Counted from the first letter of the stretch, positions 54,222-63,937 are shown. The stretch: 64,000 bases of DNA from Sphingobacteriales bacterium 44-15 (GCA_001899685.1 MKWG01000036.1:1-64000); one strand, 5' to 3'. A program made the numbers and translations. The notes: generated by a model from the sequence alone, not told the origin.

Positions 54222-54884
54222 ATGAGAAAGTATGAAGATGAATACCGTCACAAAGGGCTTCGCCGGCAATTGATAAATTCATTGCGGGCTAAAGGCATAA
54301 CAGATGAAAAAGTGCTTGAGGCAATGAATAATACCCCCCGTCATTTTTTTATGGACCTGGCCTTAGACCGTATTGCTTATGAAGACCGGGCATTTCCTAT
54401 TGCGAAGGATCAAACCATTTCACAGCCCTATACCGTAGCCTATCAAACCCAGCTGCTGGAGGTAAAACCTTTTGAAAAAGTCCTGGAAATAGGCACCGGA
54501 AGCGGCTACCAGTCCTGTATTCTTGCCCGGCTTGGCGCGCAGGTCTACACTATTGAAAGGCAGAAAGTATTGTTTGATAACAACAAGCACTTTGAATATC
54601 TCCGGAAATTCCCTTCCATAAAATTTTTCTACGGTGATGGATTTGAGGGATTGCCCACATTTGCTCCATTCGATAAGATCATTGTTACTGCGGCTGCGGA
54701 ATACGTTCCTCCCAAACTGGTAGAGCAGTTAAAAACCGGAGGCAAAATGGTAATACCGGTAGATGAAAACAAGGGTCAGCGCATGCTGCGGCTTACCAGG
54801 CGTGCCGATGGAGGGGTGGATGAAGAAAAGTTTGATATGTTCTCCTTTGTACGGATGGTGGAAGGAAAAGAAAACGGGGATTGA
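54222..54884 (+). CDS. pcm: Protein-L-isoaspartate O-methyltransferase
   Basis: 220 residues from ATG 54222 (MRKYEDEYRHKGLRRQLINS). The PCMT signature is intact: motif FPIAKDQTISQPYTVAYQTQLL, the SAM motif I VLEIGTGSGYQSCILARLG, and FYGDGFEGLPTFAPFDKIIVTAA with PVDENKGQRML. It repairs isoaspartyl damage in proteins. A longer frame from 54129 lies inside the palindromic element and is rejected. Confidence 0.95.
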   Translation: MRKYEDEYRHKGLRRQLINSLRAKGITDEKVLEAMNNTPRHFFMDLALDRIAYEDRAFPIAKDQTISQPYTVAYQTQLLEVKPFEKVLEIGTGSGYQSCILARLGAQVYTIERQKVLFDNNKHFEYLRKFPSIKFFYGDGFEGLPTFAPFDKIIVTAAAEYVPPKLVEQLKTGGKMVIPVDENKGQRMLRLTRRADGGVDEEKFDMFSFVRMVEGKENGD

Positions 54885-55026
54885 GCGGCGTAACAGCGCT
54901 CTGAGGATTATTTCCTGGGGGTATGTTAAACGTGAAAAGTGAGACGTGAAACATTCTTTCACCTCAGTCTCCTCACTTCTCACGATAACATACAAACATA
55001 ATTGGCGGCGACTTAGCACCAGATGT

Positions 55027-57642
55027 TTACATATTCATATCATCTCCTGAATCAGCCCCTGTTTTATTATTCTTTCTTTTAAACAGGGAGGCATCAAATT
55101 TCCCGAATTTATAAGAGAAGTTCAGCCTTACGATCTGCCAGTCCCGCCGGCGTGAAATATCCTGGATAAACACACTGTTTTCAGAATGTGCATCATATTT
55201 CCTGGTTTTCAGGATATCATTTACACTCAGGGTTATAGCAGCGCGTTTATTTTTCATAAATTCCTTGCGCAGCGCAATATCAACACCGTAATTAGGATTG
55301 ATATATCCCTGTGCTGCGCCTGTGGGGCCGCCAAAGAACCCGCGTCTTCCACCTCCGCCGCCCTGGGGTACGAGGGTCCTGGATTGATAGTCTCCCGAAA
55401 GCTGAATGGTAAAATTGGAAGGCAGCTTAAAATTGAAATTCATTTTACCGAAAAACGCCCACCTGTCATTAACGCCGAGTGTAGAATCAAGACCGCTGTT
55501 ATCAATACGCGCATTATAAAAATTAAGATTGGTAGTGACATCAACCCAGGATGCCAGGGGATTTTTTGAAGTCAGCTCCAGCCCGTACGACCTGCTTGAA
55601 TTAGCATTAATATAGGAAGTGACAAGTGCAGAATCAAGTTTACCGTCAGGCAGCGGTACGTCGTATTGCCTGCTTTGGTATTGGGTAATAAGATTATTGG
55701 TCTGCTTGAAATATACAGAAGTCAAAAGACTGTGCCCTTCTCCGAGGGATTGGGTATAATTCAACTCGAAAGAGTTGGTAAATTCAGGCTTAAGCCCCGG
55801 ATTCCCCACACTTATGTTCAGCAGGTCAGATACATCGTAAAAGGGTATCAGTTGCCAGAAATTAGGGCGGTTTACACGCCTGCTATAATTTAATTGCAGA
55901 TCCTGTCCCGGTTTGAAGCTCTTGGTCATGAACAGGCTCGGGAAAAACTGCAATGCGTACTGGTTGGAAAACTTTTGATTGGTGTTTAATAAAGTACCGG
56001 TATAGTTAGAGCTTTCCACGCGCAGCCCTGCCTGGTAGGAAAAACCTTCTCCCAGCTTATTGGAATAGGTGGCATAGGCCGCATATACCTGGTCGTTATA
56101 TTTATAGTTGGAGCTGGCGGAAGGAATAACGATATAGTCGTTAAGATCATAGTTAAAAGATGAGTTTTCCGTAACGCTGTTGGTATTCCTGACAGCGGCA
56201 CGTACACCCGATTCAAATTTGGCTTTCCCCATCGGGGTGGTAAAATCAGACTGAATAGTCCAGTTTTTACTGTTGCCTGATCCTATCAACTGCTGAAGTG
56301 CAGGGTTGCCAAGGGTATCGGAAAAGCTATTGTCGTAAAAGTATTTTGTTATATAACTGGCACCTCCTGCATTCCTGTTGGAATTAAAGCTCATATCTGC
56401 GGTGAGCTCACGGCCCTGCTTTGGAAAAAGATGTTTATAGCCTATGGCAGGTTCTACTGCATGAAAGCTGCGTTTGCTTGCTGTTGTTCTGGTAGCATAC
56501 TGTGTCTTTACCGGTAAAGACAGTGTGTCAATCTGGATCTTGTCTTCCTGGTTGCTGTTGAAGTTCCCGTTGGGCAGCGCCATGGAAAGCGTTAATGTAT
56601 TGCGGTTGTCCATCAGGTAATCAAAGCCGAACCTGCCGAAGACGAACTGCCCGGGATTGAGCGTATTGCTTTCCTGGTTGAGTATGGTATTCTGGGTTTT
56701 ATCTGCATATTTGTTTTCCCGGTAAGTAGAGCCGATGCTTTTGCTTTTGCGTTGGTTAAAAAATACACCTGCAAAGAAATTGATCTTGCCCTGCTTGATA
56801 TTGATATCCCCGCCAAGGTTCATTCTGCCTCTTGAGTCAATGCCCGCTCTTATATTGCCGTTGTAACCTGCCTTCCTGTTTTTCTTAAGTATTACATTTA
56901 AAATACCTGCTGTTCCCCCGGATGCATCAAATTTTGCCGAGGGGTTCGTAATGATCTCCACGCTCTCTATAGCGTCTGCCGGTATTTGATCCAGCGTCAT
57001 GGTTGTAGGACGCCCGTCTACAAATATGGTAGGAGCGGCATTCCTCAGGGTTACATTACCATCAATATCAACATTCACACCGGGAACATTCTTCATGATC
57101 TCAGTAGCAGTTTGCCCGGTGGTAACAATATTTTTATCAACATTGAATATTTTTCTGTCAACCCCCATCTGGAACATAGGCTTGGAGGCCACTACTTTTA
57201 CTTCGCTCAACTGTTGTGCATCTATCTCCATTTTTATATTCCCGAGGTCCTTATCAAGATTATTCATCATGTCTGAAGAGTTACCTCCACGTTTTACATC
57301 GAACTGAACGGCTTTGTCTATAGGAGTATATCCTATTGCTGTAACAAGCAGGCGGTATTTGCCAAACGGAGAAAGGTTTTCAAGACTGAAATTACCTTTT
57401 GAAGTAAGCTGCCCTGCCACGGAAACATCTTTTTGTTTCCCTGAGGCGGAATCAAATTTTGATTGGATGAGCTGCACCGAAGCGGCATCTATGCCTTTAT
57501 TGTTAGAAGCATCTACTATTTTTCCATAGAACCTGGCAATGCTCATTTGCCCCTGGCCACCCTGTCTTCCGGGCATCCGGTTTTGTGCGTTTACTGATGA
57601 TCCTGCCAATAATACCAATACAACGAATAGAAATGCTCTCAT
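55027..57642 (-). CDS. TonB-dependent receptor-like outer-membrane beta-barrel protein
   Basis: 871 residues with signal peptide (MRAFLFVVLVLLAGSSVNAQ). A carboxypeptidase-regulatory-like domain (about 36-110) precedes a plug with TTGQTATEIMKNVPGVNVDIDGNV and SVEIITNPSAKFDASGGTAGILNVILKK. The rest is the outer-membrane protein beta-barrel family (OMP_b-brl_3). No SusD-type partner is adjacent. The substrate is unknown. Confidence 0.92.
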   Translation of the reverse strand: MRAFLFVVLVLLAGSSVNAQNRMPGRQGGQGQMSIARFYGKIVDASNNKGIDAASVQLIQSKFDSASGKQKDVSVAGQLTSKGNFSLENLSPFGKYRLLVTAIGYTPIDKAVQFDVKRGGNSSDMMNNLDKDLGNIKMEIDAQQLSEVKVVASKPMFQMGVDRKIFNVDKNIVTTGQTATEIMKNVPGVNVDIDGNVTLRNAAPTIFVDGRPTTMTLDQIPADAIESVEIITNPSAKFDASGGTAGILNVILKKNRKAGYNGNIRAGIDSRGRMNLGGDINIKQGKINFFAGVFFNQRKSKSIGSTYRENKYADKTQNTILNQESNTLNPGQFVFGRFGFDYLMDNRNTLTLSMALPNGNFNSNQEDKIQIDTLSLPVKTQYATRTTASKRSFHAVEPAIGYKHLFPKQGRELTADMSFNSNRNAGGASYITKYFYDNSFSDTLGNPALQQLIGSGNSKNWTIQSDFTTPMGKAKFESGVRAAVRNTNSVTENSSFNYDLNDYIVIPSASSNYKYNDQVYAAYATYSNKLGEGFSYQAGLRVESSNYTGTLLNTNQKFSNQYALQFFPSLFMTKSFKPGQDLQLNYSRRVNRPNFWQLIPFYDVSDLLNISVGNPGLKPEFTNSFELNYTQSLGEGHSLLTSVYFKQTNNLITQYQSRQYDVPLPDGKLDSALVTSYINANSSRSYGLELTSKNPLASWVDVTTNLNFYNARIDNSGLDSTLGVNDRWAFFGKMNFNFKLPSNFTIQLSGDYQSRTLVPQGGGGGRRGFFGGPTGAAQGYINPNYGVDIALRKEFMKNKRAAITLSVNDILKTRKYDAHSENSVFIQDISRRRDWQIVRLNFSYKFGKFDASLFKRKNNKTGADSGDDMNM

Positions 57643-57750
57643 TATTTGCTTTTTATGTAAGGGGTTTAGTTGTTAATCCGGCTATGCCCGGATAAATGAA
57701 ACGCGAAATTATATTGATTAAAGGTTAATAAAGGTTAAAGGTTGAGGAGA

Positions 57751-57822
57751 GGTATCGGCTGATGGCTATGGGCTATGAGCCATGGGCTATCAGCTCACAG
57801 CCCATGGCTCACAGCCGATACC
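57751..57822. repeat. 72-bp nested palindrome
   Basis: Outer arms GGTATCGGCTG (57751-57761) and CAGCCGATACC (57812-57822) are perfect inverses. Inner arms GAGCCATGGGCT (57777-57788) and AGCCCATGGCTC (57799-57810) are another perfect 12-bp inverse. The body is made of the word GGCTATG/CAGCTCA. It sits upstream of tRNA-His. Confidence 0.8.
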
Positions 57823-57846
57823 TTCAATTGAAATTCCTCTCTGAAA

Positions 57847-57878
57847 TTTTGAGTGCATGTGTTTTTCATTTACTTTTG
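57847..57878 (+). promoter_or_regulatory. Promoter of tRNA-His
   Basis: TTTTG (57847-57851), a 19-bp spacer and TACTTTTG (57871-57878) form a near-ideal Bacteroidota promoter 15 bp before the tRNA gene. Confidence 0.75.
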
Positions 57879-57893
57879 CACTCTTTAAAAATG

Positions 57894-57967
57894 GTGGCTG
57901 TAGCTCAGTTGGTTAGAGCATCAGATTGTGGTTCTGAGGGTCGCCGGTTCGAACCCGGTTAGCCACC
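57894..57967 (+). tRNA. tRNA-His (GUG)
   Basis: Cloverleaf with acceptor GTGGCTG/TAGCCAC, D-arm GCTCAGTTGGTTAGAGC, anticodon loop around TTGTGGT (GUG) and T-arm CCGGTTCGAACCCGG. A G at 57893 would be the G-1 typical of tRNA-His and C73 is present. CCA is not encoded. Confidence 0.95.
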
Positions 57968-57972
57968 CATTA

Positions 57973-58001
57973 GCAAAAAAGCGGTCATTCCGCTTTTTTG
58001 C
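57973..58001 (+). terminator. Rho-independent terminator of tRNA-His
   Basis: GCAAAAAAGCGG-TCATT-CCGCTTTTTTGC is a perfect 12-bp stem just downstream of the tRNA, ending in a T-run. Confidence 0.8.
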
Positions 58002-58128
58002 TTTCCTCCCTTAATTGCAGTAATACGCTCATACCCTGTATTTACCCCTGATATATATTTTGCAAATACTTAGCTAACAGATTTTGCCTTCCGGCAACAT
58101 TAAAGTATTATTTCCGTTATTTTTGGAG

Positions 58129-60279
58129 ATGCAAAAAGTGTTGAAATTTATGTTTAATAAAAAAACGCTACCGGTCTTACTGGTTATTCTCGGCATTGGT
58201 ATTTTTGCCGCTTTTCAAACGATCGGATCAGGAAATCCACCCACTAAGTATGAAAGAATTCTGAGGCAGGTAGGTATTATGCTTGAGCAGGGGCACTATA
58301 GCCCCAAGAAAATAGATGATGCTTTTTCCAGGGAAGTCTTTACCAAATATCTTGAGGCGATAGACCCCGAAAAGCAGTTGTTCATGAAGCCTGATATAGA
58401 CCAGTTAAAACAATTCAGCGATAAGATAGATGATGAAATTCACGGCGCCGCTCTCCAGTCTTTCCAGGCTATTAATAGTGTGTACGCCCAAAGATTGAAT
58501 GAATACCTGTCTTCCTACAAAGAATTGCTGGATAAGCCTTTTGATTTTACCGCCGATGAAACTTTTGTAGACGATAAGGACAAGCTGGATTATCCTGCCA
58601 ATGATAAGGAAAGGAAGGAATTGTGGAGGAAACGGCTCAAATACCAGGTGCTTATACGTTATGCAGACCTTATATCAACTAATGAAAAATTGTCGAAAGA
58701 CAAAGCAAGGACAACTGCAAGCATGGAAAAGGAAGCGAGAGATAAAGTGCTGCAGTCTACCAATCGCATTGCCGAAAGACTGAAAAATAAATTTACCGAA
58801 GAAGACAGGTTCAACGACTTTGTGAATACCATTACTTCTTGCATGGACCCGCATACCACGTTCTTTCCGCCGCTTGAAAAAAGATCTTTCGATGAGCAGA
58901 TGAGCGGAAGGTTTTATGGTATAGGCGCTTCCCTGCGGCAGGAAGAGGGTAATATCAAGATACTGACGCTGGTAACGGGCAGCCCGGCATGGAAATCGGG
59001 AGAAGTGCAGATCGGCGATGTTATTGCCAAAGTAGGGCAGGCCAATGAAGAGCCGCAGGATATGGCCGGTTATGACGTGGAAGATGCAGTGAAGCTGATC
59101 CGTGGTAAAAAAGGTACCGAAGTAAAGCTTACGCTGAAAAAGACAGACGGCACTACTAAAGTTGTTTCACTGATAAGAGATGAAATTGTAATTGATGAAA
59201 CATTCGCCAGAAGCGCTATTGTAAATGAAGGCAGCCGTAAGATAGGGTATATTTTCCTGCCTGAGTTTTATGCCGACTGGGAACGTCCGAATGGCGCAAA
59301 ATGTGCAGAGGATGTGGCTAAGGAAGTACAAAAGCTGAAAGCGGAAAAAGTGGATGGCATTATTATGGACCTCCGCAACAACGGTGGCGGCTCTTTGTAC
59401 GACGTTATCCAGATGGTTGGATTATTTATTGACGAGGGACCAATAGTGCAGGTAAAAGATCGCGACGGAACCCCTTCTGTGCTGCGGGATAAAGAAAAAG
59501 GTGTTTTGTATGATGGGCCGCTTGCAGTGATGGTAAATGAGTTCAGCGCTTCAGCTTCCGAAATATTTGCCGCAGCCATACAGGATTATCACAGGGGCAT
59601 AATCATTGGCAGCACTTCAACGTATGGCAAAGGCACCGTGCAGCGTAATATCGGGCTCGACGGTGGCCGCGGGGGACTGATGGCAATGACCGGGGATGAT
59701 GCCGCATCAAATCTCGGCACCGTAAAATTGACGCTTCAAAAGTTTTATCGTATTAACGGCGGCTCCACGCAATTAAGGGGTGTGGCTTCTGATGTTGTAT
59801 TGCCTGATCAGTATGAAAATTTCAAATTCCGGGAGAAGGATAATCCTGATGCCCTGAAATGGGATGAAATAGCTAAGGCAAAATACAATGTATGGACTTC
59901 CGGAGCCGATTTAGATGTTATTAAAAAAGCTGAAGCGGAAAGAATCAGGAATGATAATGTATTTTCTGCCATAAAGAAGAATGCCGATAAGCTTGCTGAA
60001 CTGAATGACCGGGTATATACGCTTAACCTGAAAAAATATATGGAAGAGCAAAAAGAGATCAAAGACCTGGTAAAGGAAATGGACAGGCTTACGAAAACCC
60101 AGAAAGCAAATCCCGTGGAATTACTGCCGGAAGATCTTGCCCGCTATGATTCGGACCAGGCTAAAAAGGACCGGCAGACACAATGGCTCAATAACCTCAA
60201 GAACGATATTTACCTGAATGAAACGGTAAATGTGGTGAATAACATGATCAGCCAGCAGGCGATAGTAAAGACCAAATAG
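58129..60279 (+). CDS. prc: Carboxy-terminal-processing (tail-specific) protease, S41 family
   Basis: 716 residues from ATG 58129 (MQKVLKFMFNKKTLPVLLVI), an uncleaved or long signal anchor. A Tsp-like N-terminal helical domain (about 40-225) is followed by a PDZ domain (GIGASLRQEEGNIKILTLVT) and the S41 catalytic domain with FSASASEIFAAAIQDYHRG (catalytic Ser) and GSTSTYGKGTVQ (catalytic Lys). The C-terminal region contains a DUF3340-like helical part. It degrades or processes C-termini of periplasmic proteins. A TTG start at 58084 is possible but less likely. Confidence 0.93.
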   Translation: MQKVLKFMFNKKTLPVLLVILGIGIFAAFQTIGSGNPPTKYERILRQVGIMLEQGHYSPKKIDDAFSREVFTKYLEAIDPEKQLFMKPDIDQLKQFSDKIDDEIHGAALQSFQAINSVYAQRLNEYLSSYKELLDKPFDFTADETFVDDKDKLDYPANDKERKELWRKRLKYQVLIRYADLISTNEKLSKDKARTTASMEKEARDKVLQSTNRIAERLKNKFTEEDRFNDFVNTITSCMDPHTTFFPPLEKRSFDEQMSGRFYGIGASLRQEEGNIKILTLVTGSPAWKSGEVQIGDVIAKVGQANEEPQDMAGYDVEDAVKLIRGKKGTEVKLTLKKTDGTTKVVSLIRDEIVIDETFARSAIVNEGSRKIGYIFLPEFYADWERPNGAKCAEDVAKEVQKLKAEKVDGIIMDLRNNGGGSLYDVIQMVGLFIDEGPIVQVKDRDGTPSVLRDKEKGVLYDGPLAVMVNEFSASASEIFAAAIQDYHRGIIIGSTSTYGKGTVQRNIGLDGGRGGLMAMTGDDAASNLGTVKLTLQKFYRINGGSTQLRGVASDVVLPDQYENFKFREKDNPDALKWDEIAKAKYNVWTSGADLDVIKKAEAERIRNDNVFSAIKKNADKLAELNDRVYTLNLKKYMEEQKEIKDLVKEMDRLTKTQKANPVELLPEDLARYDSDQAKKDRQTQWLNNLKNDIYLNETVNVVNNMISQQAIVKTK

Positions 60280-60413
60280 ATAGGGAGTGGTGAATGGTGG
60301 GAGGAGAACTGTGAGAGGTGAGAAGTGAGAGGTTGTGCCTGAAACCTGCAGCCTTCCCCCGCATTAGCAAATGCTAAAATGGCAGGGTTTTAAAATATTT
60401 TGCCCTAAAACCA

Positions 60414-60444
60414 TTGCATATTATATTGAGGAAATATATTTTTG
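60414..60444 (+). promoter_or_regulatory. Promoter of the 48-aa small gene
   Basis: TTG (60414-60416), a 20-bp spacer and TATTTTTG (60437-60444) match the Bacteroidota promoter and lie 44 bp before the ATG at 60489. Confidence 0.65.
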
Positions 60445-60488
60445 CGTTATTCATTTTGATATCCTTGTAAATACTAAAAATTAATTCC

Positions 60489-60635
60489 ATGAAAACTCAA
60501 GCATTAAGAGCTACACAGCACATTGAAATCCCTACCTGGAAATTAGTTACAAAACTTGGTTTATTGGCAGCTTTCTGTATGGGGCTGTGCTACCTTTTCG
60601 CCATTGGAGTGTCTTCCCTGGCATCAGTATTTTAA
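60489..60635 (+). CDS. 48-residue small membrane protein
   Basis: The frame at 60489-60635 encodes 48 residues beginning MKTQALRATQHIEIPTWKLV and ending in a hydrophobic segment (LGLLAAFCMGLCYLFAIGV) and SSLASVF. It has a well-placed promoter (60414-60444). The single membrane helix predicts an inner-membrane mini-protein. It ends one base before the stop of the convergent TonB receptor gene. No family is recognised. Confidence 0.65.
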   Translation: MKTQALRATQHIEIPTWKLVTKLGLLAAFCMGLCYLFAIGVSSLASVF

Positions 60636-60636
60636 T

Positions 60637-62712
60637 TTAGAAAGCTACAGATATGCCTGCGGTATAATTGCGCCCGGCAGCAGGATTATAAAACCTGTTC
60701 CCAAAAGCATTAAGATCGTTGCCCAGGCTGTATAACTGATCCAATGCATTGTTAATCCCGGCAAATATGTTGAGAGACAATGCATTGATTTTTTTCCCCC
60801 ATCCCATTTTCCCCGACAGGAGCCGGTAAGGACTGGCATAAGCGGAATTATCATCATTGAGCGGTAATGCGGATGTATACGTAAAGCCAGTCTTTAGATA
60901 CAATCCCGGCGCTGTAACAAGATCAAACCCGAAAGAAGTGATGTTTTTGGCTACTCCTGTCAGCGCATTACCGGAATAATTCTTATCATCAACCGGGTAG
61001 TCTGAAAATCTGAAATCATTCTGTGTAAGACTGCTCCATATCTTAAGAGACTGGAGAAACCTTTTATTATTTGTGAATATGCTGTAATCAGCATATACTT
61101 CCAGTCCTTTCTGATCAGTGCTGCCGGCATTTATAAAATATTCGTCGTCGTTGATTGTTTTCCTTACAATAGCATCTTTCAGCTTGAATAAGTATCCTGT
61201 AATGTCAAATTGCAGGCGTTCCTTTAAAAGACTTCCCCGGAAGCCTGCCTCGTAATTCCATCCGAATTCAGGCTGAAGCCGGTTGTTGATAAGACCGCCG
61301 GAAGGGCGTATTTCTGCAATAGAAGGCGGCGAAAATCCTTTATTTATTGAGCTATGGAAAGAGATCTCATCTGTGATGCGATACAATAATGCAAACCTCG
61401 GAAGCACCTGGTTATCCAGCCTGTTCCTGTTTTTAGGATCGCCCGGGTCGGTGAGCCGCTGATAATGATACATAAAATCATTTGTGCTGCTTCCCGCCTG
61501 CAGGAGAAGGTTTTTGCCAATACCCCATTCTGCCTGCAAAAAAGGGAAGAACTGCCTTGCCCATAATTTATCTTTGTACTGAACAGCGTCCGGTACGCCG
61601 CCTTTATTGTCATAATTGTTGATGGCAGAATAATTATATTGCCATTCAAGCCCTGCTGTGACGCGGAGATCATTTTTGCCAAAATTGTTATGATATACAA
61701 ATTTTGTTCTCAGCCCCAGGTTGTTCTCACTCCGTTTTTCATAATTGGTAAGAAAGGGATTGGTGAAATCTGTATAGGAGAACATTCCCGATGTGGTATT
61801 GCTCCAGTGACCGTCAAAATCATAGCGGTTGCTTAGTCCCACGAAAGGCGTTTTATTGTATATAGCTGCTTTTTGCGCTATAGCTCCTGCCTGTGCCGGC
61901 GTTGAGGGTCTTGCCTGCCTGGGGTTATCTCTCATTTGCTGCAATGTAAGCCCCCCGGGCGTCTGGTAATACATATCTGCGTACAGCATTACCCAGCTCA
62001 GCTTGTCCCTGGCCGACAATGCAGTTGCACCGTTCCACTGCAGCACATCTTTTCTCAGCCGGCTGTTTTGCCTGTACCCATCGGACTGCAGATGGCTCTG
62101 GGTAATAGAGGATGTAAGGTGGCTGTTTGCATATTTCCATTGGGCATTCTCTGCAAAAAGCCCGTAAGATCCTGCAGATATGCCTGCCCTGAACTGTTGC
62201 TGGTGCGGTTCGTTATTGTCTGTAAGCCCGGGCTCATCGCTGTGCAGGATAACTACTCCCCCCGTATTGGCTCCATATACGCTGCTGCCGGGACCCTTTA
62301 AGATCTCTACCTGGCGGATACTGTTCTGATCAACAAGGTTGAAATAGGTATTGCCTCCCGCATCTGTAAAAGGAATATCATCCCAGTATACTTTGATATT
62401 TCTCACGCCGAAGGGGGAGCGCAGGAGACTGCCCCTGATGCTCAGCCGGTAGCTGCCGGGCGATCTTTCCTCCATCCTTACCCCGGGCACAAGATTGACG
62501 GCAGGCAGCAGGGATACTGTAGAAAACCGCTGCATATCTGATGGGCTGAGCACACCGGCAGATACCGGAGATTCCAGCAGCCTGCGGTCGGATTCATATC
62601 CTTTGATGACGATCTCAGATAAAGAAGTTGCACTATCAGGTGCCTGCAGACCCTGTTGTGCAAAATTTTGCAGGGAAAGCAGCAGCAATGTTATAACCAA
62701 GCTATTTTTCAT
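60637..62712 (-). CDS. TonB-dependent outer-membrane receptor
   Basis: 691 residues with a signal peptide (MKNSLVITLLLLSLQNFAQQ). TonB-box region (SLSEIVIKGYES), plug with AVNLVPGVRMEERSPGSYRLSIRGS and IRQVEILKGPGSSVYGANTGGVVILHS, and a beta-barrel ending in YNPAAGRNYTAGISVAF are typical. It has no N-terminal carboxypeptidase-like or STN domain, so it resembles metal or siderophore/vitamin receptors rather than SusC; the substrate is not known. It is convergent with the 48-aa gene. Confidence 0.9.
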   Translation of the reverse strand: MKNSLVITLLLLSLQNFAQQGLQAPDSATSLSEIVIKGYESDRRLLESPVSAGVLSPSDMQRFSTVSLLPAVNLVPGVRMEERSPGSYRLSIRGSLLRSPFGVRNIKVYWDDIPFTDAGGNTYFNLVDQNSIRQVEILKGPGSSVYGANTGGVVILHSDEPGLTDNNEPHQQQFRAGISAGSYGLFAENAQWKYANSHLTSSITQSHLQSDGYRQNSRLRKDVLQWNGATALSARDKLSWVMLYADMYYQTPGGLTLQQMRDNPRQARPSTPAQAGAIAQKAAIYNKTPFVGLSNRYDFDGHWSNTTSGMFSYTDFTNPFLTNYEKRSENNLGLRTKFVYHNNFGKNDLRVTAGLEWQYNYSAINNYDNKGGVPDAVQYKDKLWARQFFPFLQAEWGIGKNLLLQAGSSTNDFMYHYQRLTDPGDPKNRNRLDNQVLPRFALLYRITDEISFHSSINKGFSPPSIAEIRPSGGLINNRLQPEFGWNYEAGFRGSLLKERLQFDITGYLFKLKDAIVRKTINDDEYFINAGSTDQKGLEVYADYSIFTNNKRFLQSLKIWSSLTQNDFRFSDYPVDDKNYSGNALTGVAKNITSFGFDLVTAPGLYLKTGFTYTSALPLNDDNSAYASPYRLLSGKMGWGKKINALSLNIFAGINNALDQLYSLGNDLNAFGNRFYNPAAGRNYTAGISVAF

Positions 62713-62739
62713 ACCACAGTAATGATCGTAAAGGTATTC

Positions 62740-62772
62740 AAAAAAAATCCCGAAGAGGTGTTCTTCGGGATC
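62740..62772 (-). terminator. Terminator downstream of pdhB
   Basis: On the minus strand ATCCCGAAGA-ACACC-TCTTCGGGAT followed by a T-run (complement of 62740-62747) forms a strong hairpin about 150 bp beyond the pdhB stop. A word-repeat block lies between. Confidence 0.75.
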
Positions 62773-62821
62773 TTCAATGATTTATATAAGCCTACTGCTA
62801 TGTCAACAATAATTTGTCCTA

Positions 62822-62910
62822 TTTCTTTGTGAGAAGTGAGACGACAAATGTGAGTTACTCACGTTTATCGCCTGCCTGCCGGTAGGCAAGTCTGTCGTTT
62901 CACGTTTGAC
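62822..62910. repeat. Word-repeat block between pdhB and its terminator
   Basis: Contains GTGAGAAGTGAGACGACAAATG, TCACGTTTATCG, a palindromic CTGCCTGCCGGTAGGCAAG core and TCGTTTCACGTTTGACAT, so GTGA words on the left face TCAC/TTTCACG words on the right around a GCCTGCCGG palindrome. Confidence 0.7.
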
Positions 62911-62922
62911 ATAACACTACAT

Positions 62923-63912
62923 TTATTTGTTTACATACATCACCTCTTTTACGATCTTCACTGTTCTTGGTACATCCGGCAGGTAAGCTGCAACAAGCGT
63001 AGGCGCATAGTGCATAGGTGCATCGGCGCTGGTAATCCTGCGGACGGGGGCATCGAGGTAATCAAAAGCTTCTTTCTGGATACGGTAGGCTATTTCGGAA
63101 GATACCGAAGCGAATGGCCATTGTTCTTCTACAATTACCAGGCGATTCGTTTTCTTTACCGATTCAAAAATAGTATGCCAGTCGAGCGGCCGTATGGTAC
63201 GAAGGTCAATTACCTCCGCGCTGATATCTTCCTTTGCCAGCTCGTCCGCAGCAGCAAGCGCCACTTTCATCATTTTATTGAAGGAAACGATCGTAACATC
63301 GGTGCCTGCTCTTTTCACATCGGCTTTCCCGATAGGAATGAGATATTCTTCTTCCGGAACTTCCCCTTTGTCGCCATACATTACTTCACTTTCCATAAAG
63401 ATGACCGGGTCATCATCACGGATGGCGCTTTTCAACAGCCCTTTTGCATCATAGGGGTTTGATACCGACACCACTTTCAGACCGGGAATATTGGCATAAA
63501 GGCTTTCAAAAGCAGTGGAGTGCTGCGCGCCAAGCTGACCGGCAGAACCGTTGGGCCCGCGGAAAACAATAGGGCAGCCTACCTGGCCGCCACTCATAGC
63601 CAGCATTTTAGAAGCGGTATTCAGTATCTGGTCGAGCGGTAATACGGCAAAATTCCATGTCATGAACTCCACAATAGGACGAAGCCCGTTTTGGGCTGCA
63701 CCCACGGCTACAGCTGCAAAACCAAGCTCGGAAATGGGCGTATCGATCACTCTTTTTGGCCCAAATTCGTCCAGCATCCCCTGGCTTACCTTGTATGCCC
63801 CATTATATTCAGCTACTTCTTCACCCATTAAAAAGACACGTTCATCACGGCGCATTTCTTCGTTCATTGCTTCACGCAATGCTTCACGGAATTGTATTAC
63901 ACGGTTTGCCAT
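62923..63912 (-). CDS. pdhB: Pyruvate dehydrogenase E1 component subunit beta
   Basis: 329 residues, starting MANRVIQFREALREAMNEEM. The transketolase-type pyrimidine-binding and C-terminal domains show RVFLMGEEVAEYNGAYKVSQ, ELGFAAVAVGAAQNGLRPIVEFM, VFRGPNGSAGQLGAQHSTAFE and VIDLRTIRPLDWHTIFESV, matching the E1-beta of branched-chain or pyruvate dehydrogenase; pyruvate is the likely substrate. The E1-alpha and E2 genes are not in the window. A promoter with TTG-N20-TATTTTTG (63938-63968) precedes it. Confidence 0.94.
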   Translation of the reverse strand: MANRVIQFREALREAMNEEMRRDERVFLMGEEVAEYNGAYKVSQGMLDEFGPKRVIDTPISELGFAAVAVGAAQNGLRPIVEFMTWNFAVLPLDQILNTASKMLAMSGGQVGCPIVFRGPNGSAGQLGAQHSTAFESLYANIPGLKVVSVSNPYDAKGLLKSAIRDDDPVIFMESEVMYGDKGEVPEEEYLIPIGKADVKRAGTDVTIVSFNKMMKVALAAADELAKEDISAEVIDLRTIRPLDWHTIFESVKKTNRLVIVEEQWPFASVSSEIAYRIQKEAFDYLDAPVRRITSADAPMHYAPTLVAAYLPDVPRTVKIVKEVMYVNK

Positions 63913-63937
63913 TCTGTATAAAAAGATTTGAGGAGAG

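Noticed and set aside
57762-57962. Open frame over tRNA-His
   Set aside because: The sequence AQLVRASDCGSEGRRFEPG is the common translation of a tRNA gene, not a protein.
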